Source of the DNA: Sphingomonas panacis
GTDB taxonomy: Bacteria; Pseudomonadota; Alphaproteobacteria; Sphingomonadales; Sphingomonadaceae
NCBI RefSeq assembly: GCF_001717955.1
Contig: NZ_CP014168.1
Location: 3,875,501 to 3,939,500, forward strand
DNA length: 64,000 bases
Reading direction: 5' to 3'
Position 1 is the first letter of the stretch, and each line of letters starts with the position of its first letter. The position numbers and the translations under genes are program-made. Under the pieces are notes generated by a model. The model saw only the letters and a program-made list of their open reading frames with translations. It searched no databases and was not told the DNA's origin. Shown here in pieces: positions 11,047 to 20,406 of this stretch.

Positions 11047-12864
11047 TCACCAGCCGCTGGGCTTGCCCTTGTTCTGCGCGTCGAGCCAGACTTTCAGCGG
11101 CGCGAAATAATCGACCATCGCCTGCCCCGACATCTCGCGGCTGCCGGTGAACGCCTCTAACGCCTCGGGCCAGGGCTTCGACTGGCCCATCGCCAGCATC
11201 GTGTTCAGCTTCGCGCCAACCTCCTTGTTGCCGTAGAACGAGCAGCGGTGCAGCGGCCCCGTCCACCCGGCCTGCTTGCACGCCGCCTGATAGAACTGGA
11301 ACTGGAGCAGCCGCGCGAGGAAATAGCGCGTGTACGGCACGCTCGCCGGCACGTGGAATTTCGCACCCGGATCGAACTTGGTCTCGTCGCGCGCGACCGG
11401 CGGCACGATGCCCTGATACTTCAGCCGCAGGTCGTTCCAGCCCTTCTCATACTGGCTCTCGGGGATCGCGCCCGAGAACACGCCCCAGCGCCATTTGTCG
11501 ATCAGCAGCCCGAACGGCAGGAACGCGACCTTGTCCATAGCCTGCCGCAGCAGCAGCCCGATGTCCTTGTCCGGCGTCGGCACCTTCGCCGGATCGAGCA
11601 GGCCGATCTTGACGAGATAATCGGGCGTGATCGACAGCGCGATGAAATCGCCGATCGCCTCGTGGAAGCCGTCGTTGGCGCCATTCTCGTAGAGGAATGG
11701 CTTGGTATTGTAGGCGCGCTGGTAGAAATTATGCCCCATCTCGTGGTGGATGGTGGTGAAATCGTCCGAATTGACCTTGGTACACATCTTGATGCGCAGG
11801 TCGTCCTTGTTGTCGAGATCCCATGCCGATGCGTGGCAGATCACCTCGCGGTCGGCCGGCTTGACGATCTGCGAGCGCTTCCAGAAGCTTTCCGGCAGCG
11901 GCTTGAAACCGAGCGAGGTGTAGAACCCCTCCCCGGTCTTGAACATCCGAACCGGATCATAGCCCTTGGCCTTGAGCAGATCGCCGACATCGAAGCCGAG
12001 GTCGCCCGCCCCCTTCGGCGCGACGACATCATAGATGTTGCCCCATTCCTGCGCCCACATATTGCCGAGCAGATCGGCACGGATCGGCCCGGTCTTGGCC
12101 TGCACCGCGTCGCCGTATTTCTCGTTGAGTTTCCAGCGCACATAGGTGTGGAGCGCCAGATAGAGCGGCTCGACCTGCTTCCAAAGCGTGTCGGTGAGCG
12201 CCGCGAACTGGTCGGGCGTCATGTCATAGCCCGCGCGCCACAATGCGCCGGTGTCGGCGAAGCCGAGCTGCTTGGCGCCCTGATTGGCGATCACCACCTG
12301 CCGCGCATAATCCTTGCGCATCGGCGCGCCGACCTGGTCGTGCCAGCTAACCCACATCTCCTTGAGCTTGGCCGGATCGCGCGTGGTGCCCATCGCCGCT
12401 TCGATATCGCTGCCGTTGATCGGCTTGCCGTCGAGCGTGCCCTTGCCCTTTCCGTATTCGGACGACATGCGCGTGACGATCGTCGCCAGCTCGCTCGCCG
12501 CACCGGGCGTCGTCGGCGCAGGCAGCGTCAGCCCGCCGCGCAGCAGATCGAGCTTGCGCTTGGTGTCATACGACAGTCCCGGCAGCGTCGCGAACCGCGC
12601 CGCGCCAAGCGCGTATTTCACCTGCAATTCCGTGCTCTCCGCGCCGAAGCGCGCGGCGATCGCATCGGTATCGTCGGTGATATAGGTCTCGTTGATCCAC
12701 GTCGCCTGCTGCACTGGCACCGAAAAATCGCCGAGCACCTTCTCGGCATCGGCGACGAACGCATCGGCCTGAGCCGGCGTCTGCGGCGCGGCGGTCTGCG
12801 CAAGCGTGGGGGTTGCCGCGAGCGCAAGCGCCAGCGCGACGGTGGAGATGCCGGTGCGGATCAT
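11047..12864 (-). CDS. M2 family peptidyl-dipeptidase (ACE-like zinc metallopeptidase)
   Basis: 605 residues, exported. A signal peptide is clear (MIRTGISTVALALALAATPTLA, cleavage after LAQ or TLA). The zinc site HHEMGHNFY carries the HExxH motif and is followed by ENGANDGFHEAIGDFIALS with the third zinc ligand Glu, as in angiotensin-converting enzyme. Other family hallmarks are the C-terminal PYTRYFLARLLQFQFYQAAC and CSFYGNKEVG segments. It removes C-terminal dipeptides from peptides in the periplasm. It appears monocistronic. Confidence 0.93.
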   Translation of the reverse strand: MIRTGISTVALALALAATPTLAQTAAPQTPAQADAFVADAEKVLGDFSVPVQQATWINETYITDDTDAIAARFGAESTELQVKYALGAARFATLPGLSYDTKRKLDLLRGGLTLPAPTTPGAASELATIVTRMSSEYGKGKGTLDGKPINGSDIEAAMGTTRDPAKLKEMWVSWHDQVGAPMRKDYARQVVIANQGAKQLGFADTGALWRAGYDMTPDQFAALTDTLWKQVEPLYLALHTYVRWKLNEKYGDAVQAKTGPIRADLLGNMWAQEWGNIYDVVAPKGAGDLGFDVGDLLKAKGYDPVRMFKTGEGFYTSLGFKPLPESFWKRSQIVKPADREVICHASAWDLDNKDDLRIKMCTKVNSDDFTTIHHEMGHNFYQRAYNTKPFLYENGANDGFHEAIGDFIALSITPDYLVKIGLLDPAKVPTPDKDIGLLLRQAMDKVAFLPFGLLIDKWRWGVFSGAIPESQYEKGWNDLRLKYQGIVPPVARDETKFDPGAKFHVPASVPYTRYFLARLLQFQFYQAACKQAGWTGPLHRCSFYGNKEVGAKLNTMLAMGQSKPWPEALEAFTGSREMSGQAMVDYFAPLKVWLDAQNKGKPSGW

Positions 12865-12921
12865 GGAAATGCCCTTTAGCCTTGTCTCGATGCGGCAAAC
12901 TGTGCCGCAGCGACGGTCAGG

Positions 12922-13683
12922 TCAAGCCGCGAGGAAGTCGGCGATTTCCCGGCCGAGTTCGGGCTTCACCACCGCGCTCATGTGGTTGCCGGGGATCTCC
13001 CGGAAGGTGCCATCGACCAGCGCGCCGGCCAGTTCCGCGCCCGAACCGTTGTCGTGGTCGTCGACGCCGGCCAACACCAAAGTCGGCATCGTGATCGCCG
13101 CGACCGCCTCGGCGGGCGTATCGACGAACGTATCGAGGATGCGCAGCAGCGCCTCCGGATCGCCCTTGGTGGTCTTGAGGAAGGCCTCGGTCAGCCATTC
13201 GTTGCTGCCCCGCTCGAAACTGCCGAGATTGGTGAGGACATGGCGGAAGTGCCTCCCGCGCCCGGCGGTATGGACGATGCCCTGATAGCCCATGCCGGAC
13301 AGCACCGCGCGGCGCGGCGTCGCGCCATTGGCGAGCATCCGCACAGCCGTGCGCGCGCCGAGCGAATAGCCGCCGAGATCGTAATCGGTGAGGCCAAGAT
13401 GCGCGATCAGCGCAAAGCCGTCGTGCATCAGCACGTCGGGCGGATAGCTGGCGGGATCGTGCGGCTTGGCGCTGCTGCCGTGCGCGCGCAGATCGGGCAT
13501 GATGACGCGGAAGCCGCGCGCCGCGATCAACGCCGCATGACCGTAGCGAATCCAGTTGGTGAACGCGTCGGAGAAATACCCGTGAATCAGGACGACCGGC
13601 CTGCCCTCGCCCGTCTCGCGCCAGGCGATACGGGTGCCGTCGAAACTGTCGAAAAACTGCGGTTCAATCGGGGAGCTTGCCAA
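12922..13683 (-). CDS. Alpha/beta-fold hydrolase
   Basis: 253 residues if started at the TTG at 13683, which overlaps the end of the upstream GFA gene by 20 bases. The nucleophile elbow is GGYSLGARTA, the oxyanion-loop motif VVLIHGYFSDAF, the acid probably lies in LVLAGVDDHDNGSGAE and the histidine in IPGNHMSAV. The substrate is unknown. The overlap makes it the last gene of the FitA-like/PIN/GFA/hydrolase chain. The TTG has no convincing ribosome site, so translation may depend on coupling to the upstream gene. Confidence 0.85.
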   Translation of the reverse strand: MASSPIEPQFFDSFDGTRIAWRETGEGRPVVLIHGYFSDAFTNWIRYGHAALIAARGFRVIMPDLRAHGSSAKPHDPASYPPDVLMHDGFALIAHLGLTDYDLGGYSLGARTAVRMLANGATPRRAVLSGMGYQGIVHTAGRGRHFRHVLTNLGSFERGSNEWLTEAFLKTTKGDPEALLRILDTFVDTPAEAVAAITMPTLVLAGVDDHDNGSGAELAGALVDGTFREIPGNHMSAVVKPELGREIADFLAA

Positions 13684-14113
13684 GTGCGTCGATCCAACGG
13701 TCTGAGGTCGAGGGGTTATCCTCGGTCCTTACCCGTGGCAGGCCACGCGTGTCGATCCATGCTTCGTGCAGGCTTTCCGCGCCGGAATGCTCGCGCGGCA
13801 CGAACCGCCCGGGCTCGTCGAAGCTGCCGACGGTCAGGTCCATCGTCGCGCCGGGCTTGACGAACTCGAACGTCAACGGCGTACCGCAGTCGCGGCAAAA
13901 CCCGCGCTCGGCGATCGGCGAGGACCGGAACCGCTCGGGCGGCTGCGTGGTCCACGCGACATCGGCGATCCGCACGTTCTTGAACGCGATCGAAACGCCT
14001 CCGGTCGCGCGCTGGCACATCCGGCAATGGCAGAGATACGCATCGTCATCGTCGATCGCGACCGCATAGCGGATGCGGCCGCACTGGCAGCCGCCGGTGA
14101 GGGTTTCGGTCAT
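13664..14113 (-). CDS. GFA family protein (second copy)
   Basis: 149 residues with GGCQCGRIRYA, YLCHCRMCQRATGG and FCRDCGTPLTFEF, the zinc-binding cysteine clusters of the formaldehyde-activating-enzyme-like family. It is only distantly similar to the copy at 10300-10710. Its ATG overlaps the stop of the PIN-domain toxin gene by four bases (ATGA), and the alpha/beta hydrolase starts inside its last 20 bases, so it is translated within a toxin-antitoxin-led transcript. Function is unknown. Confidence 0.88.
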   Translation of the reverse strand: MTETLTGGCQCGRIRYAVAIDDDDAYLCHCRMCQRATGGVSIAFKNVRIADVAWTTQPPERFRSSPIAERGFCRDCGTPLTFEFVKPGATMDLTVGSFDEPGRFVPREHSGAESLHEAWIDTRGLPRVRTEDNPSTSDRWIDALGKLPD

Positions 14114-14526
14114 GATGCCAGAAGCTCCGTCTGGCCACCATGACCATGCTGAGTTGCAGCGCGTACGAACTTCTCATCCGCCGTCAGCACGACCGCCCCC
14201 TCGGCCTGCGCCAATGCAAGATACAGGCAGTCGTAAACCGGATGCTGTAATTGGAAAGACAGCGCCAGCGCCGCCGAGAGCAGATCATCGGCTGGGAAGA
14301 ACGCATCGACGACTTGCTTGAGCGCCTTGACGCCCGACTCCGCCACCGCCTCGTCGGCACGCGACTGATGGGCTTTCTTCCAAAGCGCGTGCGTCACTTC
14401 CAGCAGCATCCAGTCCGGCGCGATGATCCGGCCTGCCGCACCAACCCGCTCCAATGCGGCATCGCTTCCCGCCTCTTCGCTGACCAGCTTCACGGCAACG
14501 CTCGCGTCGAGCACGATCACCGTCAC
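14110..14526 (-). CDS. PIN-domain toxin (VapC/FitB-type ribonuclease)
   Basis: 138 residues. The PIN signature is present: VLDASVAVKLV at the N terminus with the first acidic metal ligand, LLEVTHALWKK with the conserved Glu, YDCLYLALAQ and VLTADEKFVRA with the later Asp residues. Such proteins are Mg-dependent RNases neutralised by the partner antitoxin. It overlaps the upstream antitoxin gene by four bases and the downstream GFA gene by four bases. Confidence 0.9.
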   Translation of the reverse strand: MTVIVLDASVAVKLVSEEAGSDAALERVGAAGRIIAPDWMLLEVTHALWKKAHQSRADEAVAESGVKALKQVVDAFFPADDLLSAALALSFQLQHPVYDCLYLALAQAEGAVVLTADEKFVRAATQHGHGGQTELLAS

Positions 14527-14786
14527 TCCGATGCGCCATAGCCCCGATCACGGGCTTCACGAATGATCTCGGTGCTGTCGACCTCGCCCGCGCCAGGTGG
14601 CGTCAATGCGCGCATCCGGCGCGACAATGCCACGAGCTCTTCTTTGGACATTCGCTTTGGGACCGGGCGGCTACGCTGAAGCGCGTCGCGAAGCTCAGCC
14701 TCCAACGAACGACCTCCATCCTTCGCGGCACGCCGGAAATCCTCCAGCAAGCCGTCGTCGAGATTGCGGATAAGAACCTGTCCCAT
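14523..14786 (-). CDS. FitA-like ribbon-helix-helix antitoxin
   Basis: 87 residues. The N-terminal MGQVLIRNLDDGLLEDFRRA followed by GRSLEAELRDAL is the FitA/Arc-type ribbon-helix-helix DNA-binding domain; the C-terminal PPGAGEVDSTEIIREARDRG is the segment that would block the PIN toxin. Such antitoxins bind their own promoter, and a perfect 14-base-arm palindrome lies 1 base upstream of the start codon. It lies 41 bases downstream of the asd stop on the same strand. Confidence 0.88.
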   Translation of the reverse strand: MGQVLIRNLDDGLLEDFRRAAKDGGRSLEAELRDALQRSRPVPKRMSKEELVALSRRMRALTPPGAGEVDSTEIIREARDRGYGASE

Positions 14787-14787
14787 A

Positions 14788-14818
14788 AGTCAGTGATAGC
14801 ATATTGCTATCACTGACT
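14788..14818. promoter_or_regulatory. Palindromic operator of the FitA-like/PIN pair
   Basis: AGTCAGTGATAGCA (14788-14801), TAT, then TGCTATCACTGACT (14805-14818): perfect 14-base arms. It ends one base before the antitoxin start codon, so a ribosome site must lie within it or the mRNA is leaderless. The GCTAT/ATAGCA parts could serve as a -10 element. A role as autoregulatory operator is inferred from position. Confidence 0.75.
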
Positions 14819-14827
14819 CAAGTCATC

Positions 14828-15856
14828 TCAATCCGCCTTCTGCAAATGCCGCCGCCCAAGCAACTCCGCGATCTGCACCGCGTTCAACGCGGCACCTTTA
14901 CGCAGGTTGTCGCTCACGCACCACAGCGACAGGCCGTTCTCGACGGTCGGGTCTTCGCGCACGCGGCTGATGAAGGTCGCATATTCGCCGACGCACTCGA
15001 CCGGCGTGACGTAACCACCGTCCTCGCGCTTGTCGACGAGCATGATGCCGGGTGCTTCGCGCAGGATGTTCTGCGCCTCCTCGGCCGAAATCTCGCGCTC
15101 GAACTCGATGTTGATCGCTTCCGAATGGCCGACGAACACCGGCACGCGCACGCAGGTCGCGTGGACCTTGATCTTCTTGTCGAGGATCTTCTTGGTCTCG
15201 ACGACCATCTTCCACTCTTCCTTGGTCGATCCGTCGTCGAGGAAGCTGTCGATATGCGGGATCACGTTGAAGGCGATCTGCTTGGTGAATTTCTTCGCCT
15301 CGGCGCTGTCGCCGACAAAGATGTTGCGGCTCTGCTCGAACAGCTCGTCCATGCCGGCCTTGCCCGCGCCCGACACCGATTGATAGGTCGCGACGACGAC
15401 GCGCTTGATGGTGGCGGCGTCGTGCAGCGGCTTCAACGCGACCACCATCTGCGCGGTCGAGCAGTTCGGGTTGGCGATGATGTTCTTGACGCGATAGCCG
15501 GCGATCGCCTCGGGGTTCACCTCGGGCACGATCAACGGCACGTCGGGGTCCATCCGGTACAGCGACGAATTGTCGATCACCGTGCAGCCCGCCGCCGCGA
15601 AGCGCGGCGCGTGGATCTTGGTCGCGTCCGATCCGATCGCGAACAAGGCCATGTCCCAGCCGGTCGGATCGAAATTGTCGATGTTCTGGACCTTGAGCTT
15701 CTTGCCGGTCTCGCCGAAATCGACCTCTTCGCCCTGGCTGCGCGAGGATGCGACGACAGCGATCTCGTCCGCCGGAAACTCACGCTCCGCCAGAATGTTC
15801 AGCATTTCGCGCCCGACATTGCCCGTGGCGCCCGCGACGACGATCCGATAACCCAT
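14828..15856 (-). CDS. asd: Aspartate-semialdehyde dehydrogenase
   Basis: 342 residues. It reduces aspartyl phosphate to aspartate semialdehyde with NADPH, the branch point to lysine/diaminopimelate, threonine and methionine. The NADP fold is VVAGATGNVGREML, the catalytic cysteine sits in NPNCSTAQMVVAL, and the substrate-binding ARIPVFVGH-type segment appears as CVRVPVFVGHSEAINIEFE. The start MGYRIVVAG is chosen because GGAGAA lies 6 bases upstream; an open frame extends further without support. Confidence 0.97.
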   Translation of the reverse strand: MGYRIVVAGATGNVGREMLNILAEREFPADEIAVVASSRSQGEEVDFGETGKKLKVQNIDNFDPTGWDMALFAIGSDATKIHAPRFAAAGCTVIDNSSLYRMDPDVPLIVPEVNPEAIAGYRVKNIIANPNCSTAQMVVALKPLHDAATIKRVVVATYQSVSGAGKAGMDELFEQSRNIFVGDSAEAKKFTKQIAFNVIPHIDSFLDDGSTKEEWKMVVETKKILDKKIKVHATCVRVPVFVGHSEAINIEFEREISAEEAQNILREAPGIMLVDKREDGGYVTPVECVGEYATFISRVREDPTVENGLSLWCVSDNLRKGAALNAVQIAELLGRRHLQKAD

Positions 15857-15917
15857 GATATTCTCCAATTCGGGCCGTGCCCGTAGCGTCATTGCGCGGC
15901 AGCGTCCATCGACTTTG

Positions 15918-16634
15918 CTAATCGTGCGTGCGCGCTTGCCAGGTCGCATGGGTGATGCCGTGAACCTCGGCGAGATGATCGGTCAGCGCATCGAGTTCTG
16001 CCGCCGCGACATTGGTGCTGACCAGCTTGGCGACGATCTCGACCCGGTCCTCGCCGCGCGGCACCACGTCGAGTTCGGCAACCGGCAGTTGCGCGGTTTC
16101 GAGATGCTCGGTCAGCAGGTCGCCCATCGGCCCGGCAGTATCGGCATCGGTGGTGATGGTGACGGAATAGGTCGCCTCGACATGCCGCCCCTCGATCGGC
16201 ACGCGGTTGATCGAATCGACGAGCGGCCGCAGCACGGTGTTGACGAGGATCACCATGAACGCGAGCAGCGTGGCTTCCGCGATCAGATCGCTGCCCGCGA
16301 TCGCGCCGACCGCCGCCGAACACCACAAGGTGGCGGCGGTGTTGAGCCCGCGGACGTTCATCCCCTCCTTCATGATGACGCCGGCGCCGAGGAAGCCGAT
16401 CCCCGAGACGACATAGGCGATCACCCGGATCGACTCGACATCCCCGCCCAGCCGCTGCCCGAGGTCGACGAACGCCGCCGATCCCAGCGCGACCAGCGCG
16501 TTGGTGCGCAAACCCGCGGTGCGCTGGCGATATTGCCGCTCGGCGCCGATCAGCGTGCCCAGCACGAACGCGACGAGATAGCTGACGACCGTGTCGAGAA
16601 ACGGCCACAGGTGGAAGGTCGTCAGGAACCGCAT
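15918..16634 (-). CDS. MgtC/SapB family membrane protein
   Basis: 238 residues with four or five N-terminal membrane helices and the family motifs LGTLIGAERQYRQRTAGLRT and GIGFLGAGVIMKEG plus RGLNTAATLWCSAAVG. The last 90 residues form a soluble ACT-like domain (VEATYSVTITTDADTAGP onward). MgtC proteins are linked to magnesium limitation, acid pH and F-ATPase control in pathogens; the role here is unproven. It lies 4 bases downstream of the S9 peptidase stop on the same strand, so it may be cotranscribed with it. Confidence 0.9.
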   Translation of the reverse strand: MRFLTTFHLWPFLDTVVSYLVAFVLGTLIGAERQYRQRTAGLRTNALVALGSAAFVDLGQRLGGDVESIRVIAYVVSGIGFLGAGVIMKEGMNVRGLNTAATLWCSAAVGAIAGSDLIAEATLLAFMVILVNTVLRPLVDSINRVPIEGRHVEATYSVTITTDADTAGPMGDLLTEHLETAQLPVAELDVVPRGEDRVEIVAKLVSTNVAAAELDALTDHLAEVHGITHATWQARTHD

Positions 16635-16638
16635 GATG

Positions 16639-18861
16639 TTAGGGCTTGGACTTCACAGTGCGGTCGAGGAAGTTGAGGATCGTCCCCCACAAATGCGCGC
16701 TGATACCGGGCCCGCCGACACGGTGAGTCTGGCCGGGGTAGAACATCATTTCGAACGCGCGGTCCTGGCGCTGCATCTCGGCGGCGAACGCGGTCGAATT
16801 CTCGAACACGACATTGTCGTCGGCCATGCCGTGGATCAGCAGCAGCGGATCGGCGATCTTGGCGGCATCGCCGATCGCGTCCGACGCCTTGTACGCGGCG
16901 GCGTCCTTGCCGGGATCGCCCATATAGCGTTCGGTATAATGCGTGTCGTAGAGTTCCCACTTCGTCACCGGAGCGCCCGATACGCCGGCGGCATAGACGC
17001 CCTGGTTCGCCTCGAGCATCTTGATCGTCATATAGCCGCCATAGGACCAGCCGTAGATCGCCACCTTGGCGGGATCGACGAACCTCTGGCTCTTGACGAA
17101 CTTGGCCCCGGCCAATTGGTCCGCGACCTCGACCGTCCCCATCGCGCGGTAGATCGCGTCCTCGAACGCCTTGCCGCGATTGTACGATCCGCGATTGTCG
17201 ATCTGGAAGAACACATAGCCGTGCTGCACCAGATATTGCGGCAATGCCCCGCCCCACGCGCGCGTCACCTGCTGGCCGGTGCCGGGGCCGCCATAATGCT
17301 GGAAGAACACGGGATATTTTTTGCCCGGCTCCAGCTTCGGCGCGATCATTTCATAATAGAGCGGCGTGCCGTCGTCCGCCTTGATCGTGCCGAACTGCGT
17401 GCTCCGGTGCGCGGCGCGGTACGGGTAATAGGGATGCCCCGGCACCACCGCATTCTCGTTGATCCACGCCAGCCGCTTGCCCGCATTGTCCGCGAGATAG
17501 GCCTGCGGCGGCTGGTCGGGGCTGGAGCGCGTGACGATCAGGCGGCTTGCATCGCCGTCCATCGTCGCGCTGTTCCACCAGCCGGCTTCGGTCAGCCGCG
17601 TGATCGCGTTGCCGTGCTTGAGATCGAGCGCATAGACATGCTGTTCGAGCGGGCCGTCCTTGTTGGCGACGAAGGTGATCCGGCCCGCTTTCTCGTCCAC
17701 CCCGATCAGCGCCTGCACCACCCATTCGCCCTTGGTGAGCTGAGTCCATTTGCCCTGCGCGAAGCGATAAAGGTGGCGATAGCCGCTGCGCTCGGACGCC
17801 CAGATCAGGCTGCCATCGCCCAGCACGCGATAGGCGTCGCTGAGGTTGAGCCAGCTCCGCACGCCCGACTTCTCGGTGAACAGCACATGCGCCTTGCCGG
17901 TGGCGGGATCGACGCTGAGCATGTCGAGCGTCTTCTGGTCGCGGCTCTGGCGCTGGACGAGCAAGGCGGACCCGTCGGGCGTCCAGTCCACGCGCGCGAG
18001 GTAGATGTCGCGGTTCGCACCGAGATCGACCTTCACTTGCTTGCCGTCCAACCCGATCACGTAGAGATCGACCAAGGCGTTTGGCGTGCCAGCCGCCGGA
18101 TAGCGCTGGTCATAGACCTTGGTGCCCTCAGCCCCGATCGCCGCGCGCGTGACGACGCCGACTGGTGCCTCGTCGAACCGTTCGACTGCGATGCGCGTTT
18201 CGTCGGGCGACCACCAATAGCCGGTGAAGCGGTGCATTTCCTCCTGCGCGACGAACTCCGCCTCGCCCCAATGCACCGTGCCGCCGCCACCTTGCGTCAC
18301 CGCCCGCGCCGCGCCGCCGCCAAGCGGCTGGACGAACAGATTCTGGTCGCGCACGAAACCGATAAAGCCGCTTTTGGGCGATACCGTTGGGTTGAGCTGG
18401 CCGCGCGGCTGGCTGGTCAGCCGCCGCACCGCCCCGTCGAGCGAGGCGAGATAGAGATCGCCGTCGAGCGGCACCAGGATCGCCTTGCCGTCGGGCGCCC
18501 AGTCATAGGCGACGATGCCCTTCGATCCGCCGATGCGCGCGCGCTCGCGCTGCATCTTCTCGGCTTCGGACAGTTCGGCGCCGCTGCCGATCTTGCGCGA
18601 ATCGACCAGCATCCGCTCTTCGCCGGTGCGCGTGTCGCGCGCCCACAGGTCGAGCCGGTCCTTTTCGTCGGCGCGCGGGCGCAGCGAGGTCAGCAAGGTG
18701 CCGTCCGGGGACAGCCTCAGCGCGCGCGGCTGCGGCCCGGCGAGATCGGGGCTGGCGAAGACGCGCTCGAGCGTCAGCGCCTGCTGCGCCGGCTCAGCGG
18801 CCATGAGCGGAACCGGCGCCGACAACAGCAACACCCCAGCGAGCAAAGCGCCTTTTCGCAA
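16639..18861 (-). CDS. S9 family peptidase (dipeptidyl peptidase IV-like)
   Basis: 740 residues, exported (signal peptide MRKGALLAGVLLLSAPVPLMAA). An eight-bladed propeller region (residues about 60-480, with repeated WTPDGSALL and WSPDETRIA type strands) covers a C-terminal alpha/beta hydrolase domain with the nucleophile motif GWSYGGYMT; the Asp and His are in GMADDNVVFENS and GQTHRVGG. The EEMHRFTGYWW stretch carries the paired glutamates that bind the peptide N terminus in DPP IV. It probably cleaves Xaa-Pro dipeptides in the periplasm. Confidence 0.95.
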   Translation of the reverse strand: MRKGALLAGVLLLSAPVPLMAAEPAQQALTLERVFASPDLAGPQPRALRLSPDGTLLTSLRPRADEKDRLDLWARDTRTGEERMLVDSRKIGSGAELSEAEKMQRERARIGGSKGIVAYDWAPDGKAILVPLDGDLYLASLDGAVRRLTSQPRGQLNPTVSPKSGFIGFVRDQNLFVQPLGGGAARAVTQGGGGTVHWGEAEFVAQEEMHRFTGYWWSPDETRIAVERFDEAPVGVVTRAAIGAEGTKVYDQRYPAAGTPNALVDLYVIGLDGKQVKVDLGANRDIYLARVDWTPDGSALLVQRQSRDQKTLDMLSVDPATGKAHVLFTEKSGVRSWLNLSDAYRVLGDGSLIWASERSGYRHLYRFAQGKWTQLTKGEWVVQALIGVDEKAGRITFVANKDGPLEQHVYALDLKHGNAITRLTEAGWWNSATMDGDASRLIVTRSSPDQPPQAYLADNAGKRLAWINENAVVPGHPYYPYRAAHRSTQFGTIKADDGTPLYYEMIAPKLEPGKKYPVFFQHYGGPGTGQQVTRAWGGALPQYLVQHGYVFFQIDNRGSYNRGKAFEDAIYRAMGTVEVADQLAGAKFVKSQRFVDPAKVAIYGWSYGGYMTIKMLEANQGVYAAGVSGAPVTKWELYDTHYTERYMGDPGKDAAAYKASDAIGDAAKIADPLLLIHGMADDNVVFENSTAFAAEMQRQDRAFEMMFYPGQTHRVGGPGISAHLWGTILNFLDRTVKSKP

Positions 18862-18918
18862 ACATCATCTCCGCATCTCACAGGCCATCGCCTGCGCGAG
18901 CGGCAGGCGGGAGCGGCC

Positions 18919-20265
18919 TTATCGCGATGCGCGCGCGGTGCGTAAAGGGGCCGGTTTACGCCACGGCAATCGCCGACCCTCGATCAGCGAGCGCCACGCC
19001 CATTCGACCGGCGCGATAGCATAATGCCGGACATAGACGTTCGCCGCCCATAGCAGCACCGCATCAATGACGAACGCCACCACCATCAGCGGTCCCCACG
19101 TCAGCTTGCCGTACAGCGCCAGCGCGAACGGCGGAAACAGCAGCCACAGGCAGATCAGCGTCTGGGCGATATACAGCGTCAGCGCCGTCCGCCCCGCCGC
19201 GACGAACGGCCGCAGCAGCCGCGCGCCGACCACCGTCGTCGCCAGAACGTTGATCAGCCCGATATGCCCGAGCGTCACCGCCAACCGCGCCAGTTCGGAG
19301 GTCGCCCAATCGAGCTTCGGCGCGTCGTCGAATTGCATCGTCTGCCACGCCGCCACGCTGCGCAGCGTTACGCCCACCGCATAAGCGATCACCGTCATGC
19401 CGAGATAGAACCGCCGCGAGCGCGTCCCCTGCAAGATGCCGAGCTTGAACAGCCCCGCGCCGATCAGCATCGTCGAGGCGGCTTCCCAGACGAACAGCGC
19501 CTCCAGCCCGTACCCTTCGATCACGATGATCGTATTCCACTGCGCCCGTGCCCAAGTGAGCGCAGTGCCGCTGCGCGCTTTGTCCTCGGCGACGACGCGC
19601 GCGGCCATCTCGCGGTCGCGCTTGGCCTTGCTGACCTCATGCGTCTTCTGCGCGGCGATCGCAGCACGATCGGCGGCGTCGAGCGCTATGCCGGCGCGCT
19701 GCTTAACCGCCGCCTGCGCGAGCGTGACCTGCCGCTGCGTGATGCGATTGAAGTCGCTCGCGCCGGTGACAAGCGTGAATGCCGCCAGGTTGAGGCCGAT
19801 CACGACCAGCCACCTGCCCGGCAACCGCGCGAACAGAAACGCGATCAAAGCGGCGATGCCATAGGTGTGGAGAATGTCCCCGGGCCATAGCAGGATGAAG
19901 ATGTGGATGAGGCCGAAGCCGAACAGAATCAGGTTGCGCACATAATAGCGCCCCAGCACCTGCAAATGCCCCGCCGCCTCCGCCGCGCGGGTGGTGAGGA
20001 TCACCATGCCAGCGCCGAACAGCATCTCCAGCATGCAGCGCGCGGTGCCGTCGGCGAACACTTCGCGCAGCCACCACGCCGCTTGGTCGGTCGAACTCCA
20101 GCCGAGATGGCGGATGTCGTCGAACGAGGCGACCAGCGACTGCCCCATGTCGTTGATGTTCATGAACAGAATGCCGAGGATCGCCACGCCGCGCAGGATA
20201 TCGAGCACCGCGATCCGCGGCGCACCGTCCGGCTCGGCCGCCGTGGTCATCGGTACGTCGTTCAC
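18919..20265 (-). CDS. DUF418 domain-containing membrane protein
   Basis: 448 residues. The N terminus reads RIAVLDILRGVAILGILFMN, the classic start of the DUF418/YeiB family, followed by about ten hydrophobic helices and a C-terminal DUF418 block containing the helix FVAAGRTALTLYIAQTLI and the closing EWAWRSLIEGRRLPWRK. A central soluble insert is helical and charged (QKTHEVSKAKRDREMAARVV). Members are suspected transporters or acyltransferase-like proteins without proven substrate. The GTG at 20265 is chosen because GGGAG lies 7 bases upstream; ATG 20250 is the alternative. Confidence 0.88.
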   Translation of the reverse strand: MNDVPMTTAAEPDGAPRIAVLDILRGVAILGILFMNINDMGQSLVASFDDIRHLGWSSTDQAAWWLREVFADGTARCMLEMLFGAGMVILTTRAAEAAGHLQVLGRYYVRNLILFGFGLIHIFILLWPGDILHTYGIAALIAFLFARLPGRWLVVIGLNLAAFTLVTGASDFNRITQRQVTLAQAAVKQRAGIALDAADRAAIAAQKTHEVSKAKRDREMAARVVAEDKARSGTALTWARAQWNTIIVIEGYGLEALFVWEAASTMLIGAGLFKLGILQGTRSRRFYLGMTVIAYAVGVTLRSVAAWQTMQFDDAPKLDWATSELARLAVTLGHIGLINVLATTVVGARLLRPFVAAGRTALTLYIAQTLICLWLLFPPFALALYGKLTWGPLMVVAFVIDAVLLWAANVYVRHYAIAPVEWAWRSLIEGRRLPWRKPAPLRTARASR

Positions 20266-20406
20266 CCCAGCTCTCCCTTCGCGCGCCGTGCGTATCGCAA
20301 CGTACGTGTCCTGTAAATGCAACACACCTCGACAGAACCCGTCACCCCCGCGCAAGCCGGGTTGGCGGTGATGGGCGTTGCTCGAACGCACCGCGCCCGC
20401 GCAACA

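Noticed and set aside
14788..14818. Terminator of asd
   Set aside because: The palindrome is perfect, but no T run follows in the asd direction and it abuts an antitoxin gene, so an operator is the better reading.
16591..18945. 784-residue open frame opposite the S9 peptidase gene
   Set aside because: The minus-strand protein has a signal peptide and the full DPP IV catalytic motifs; the plus frame has no recognisable domain.
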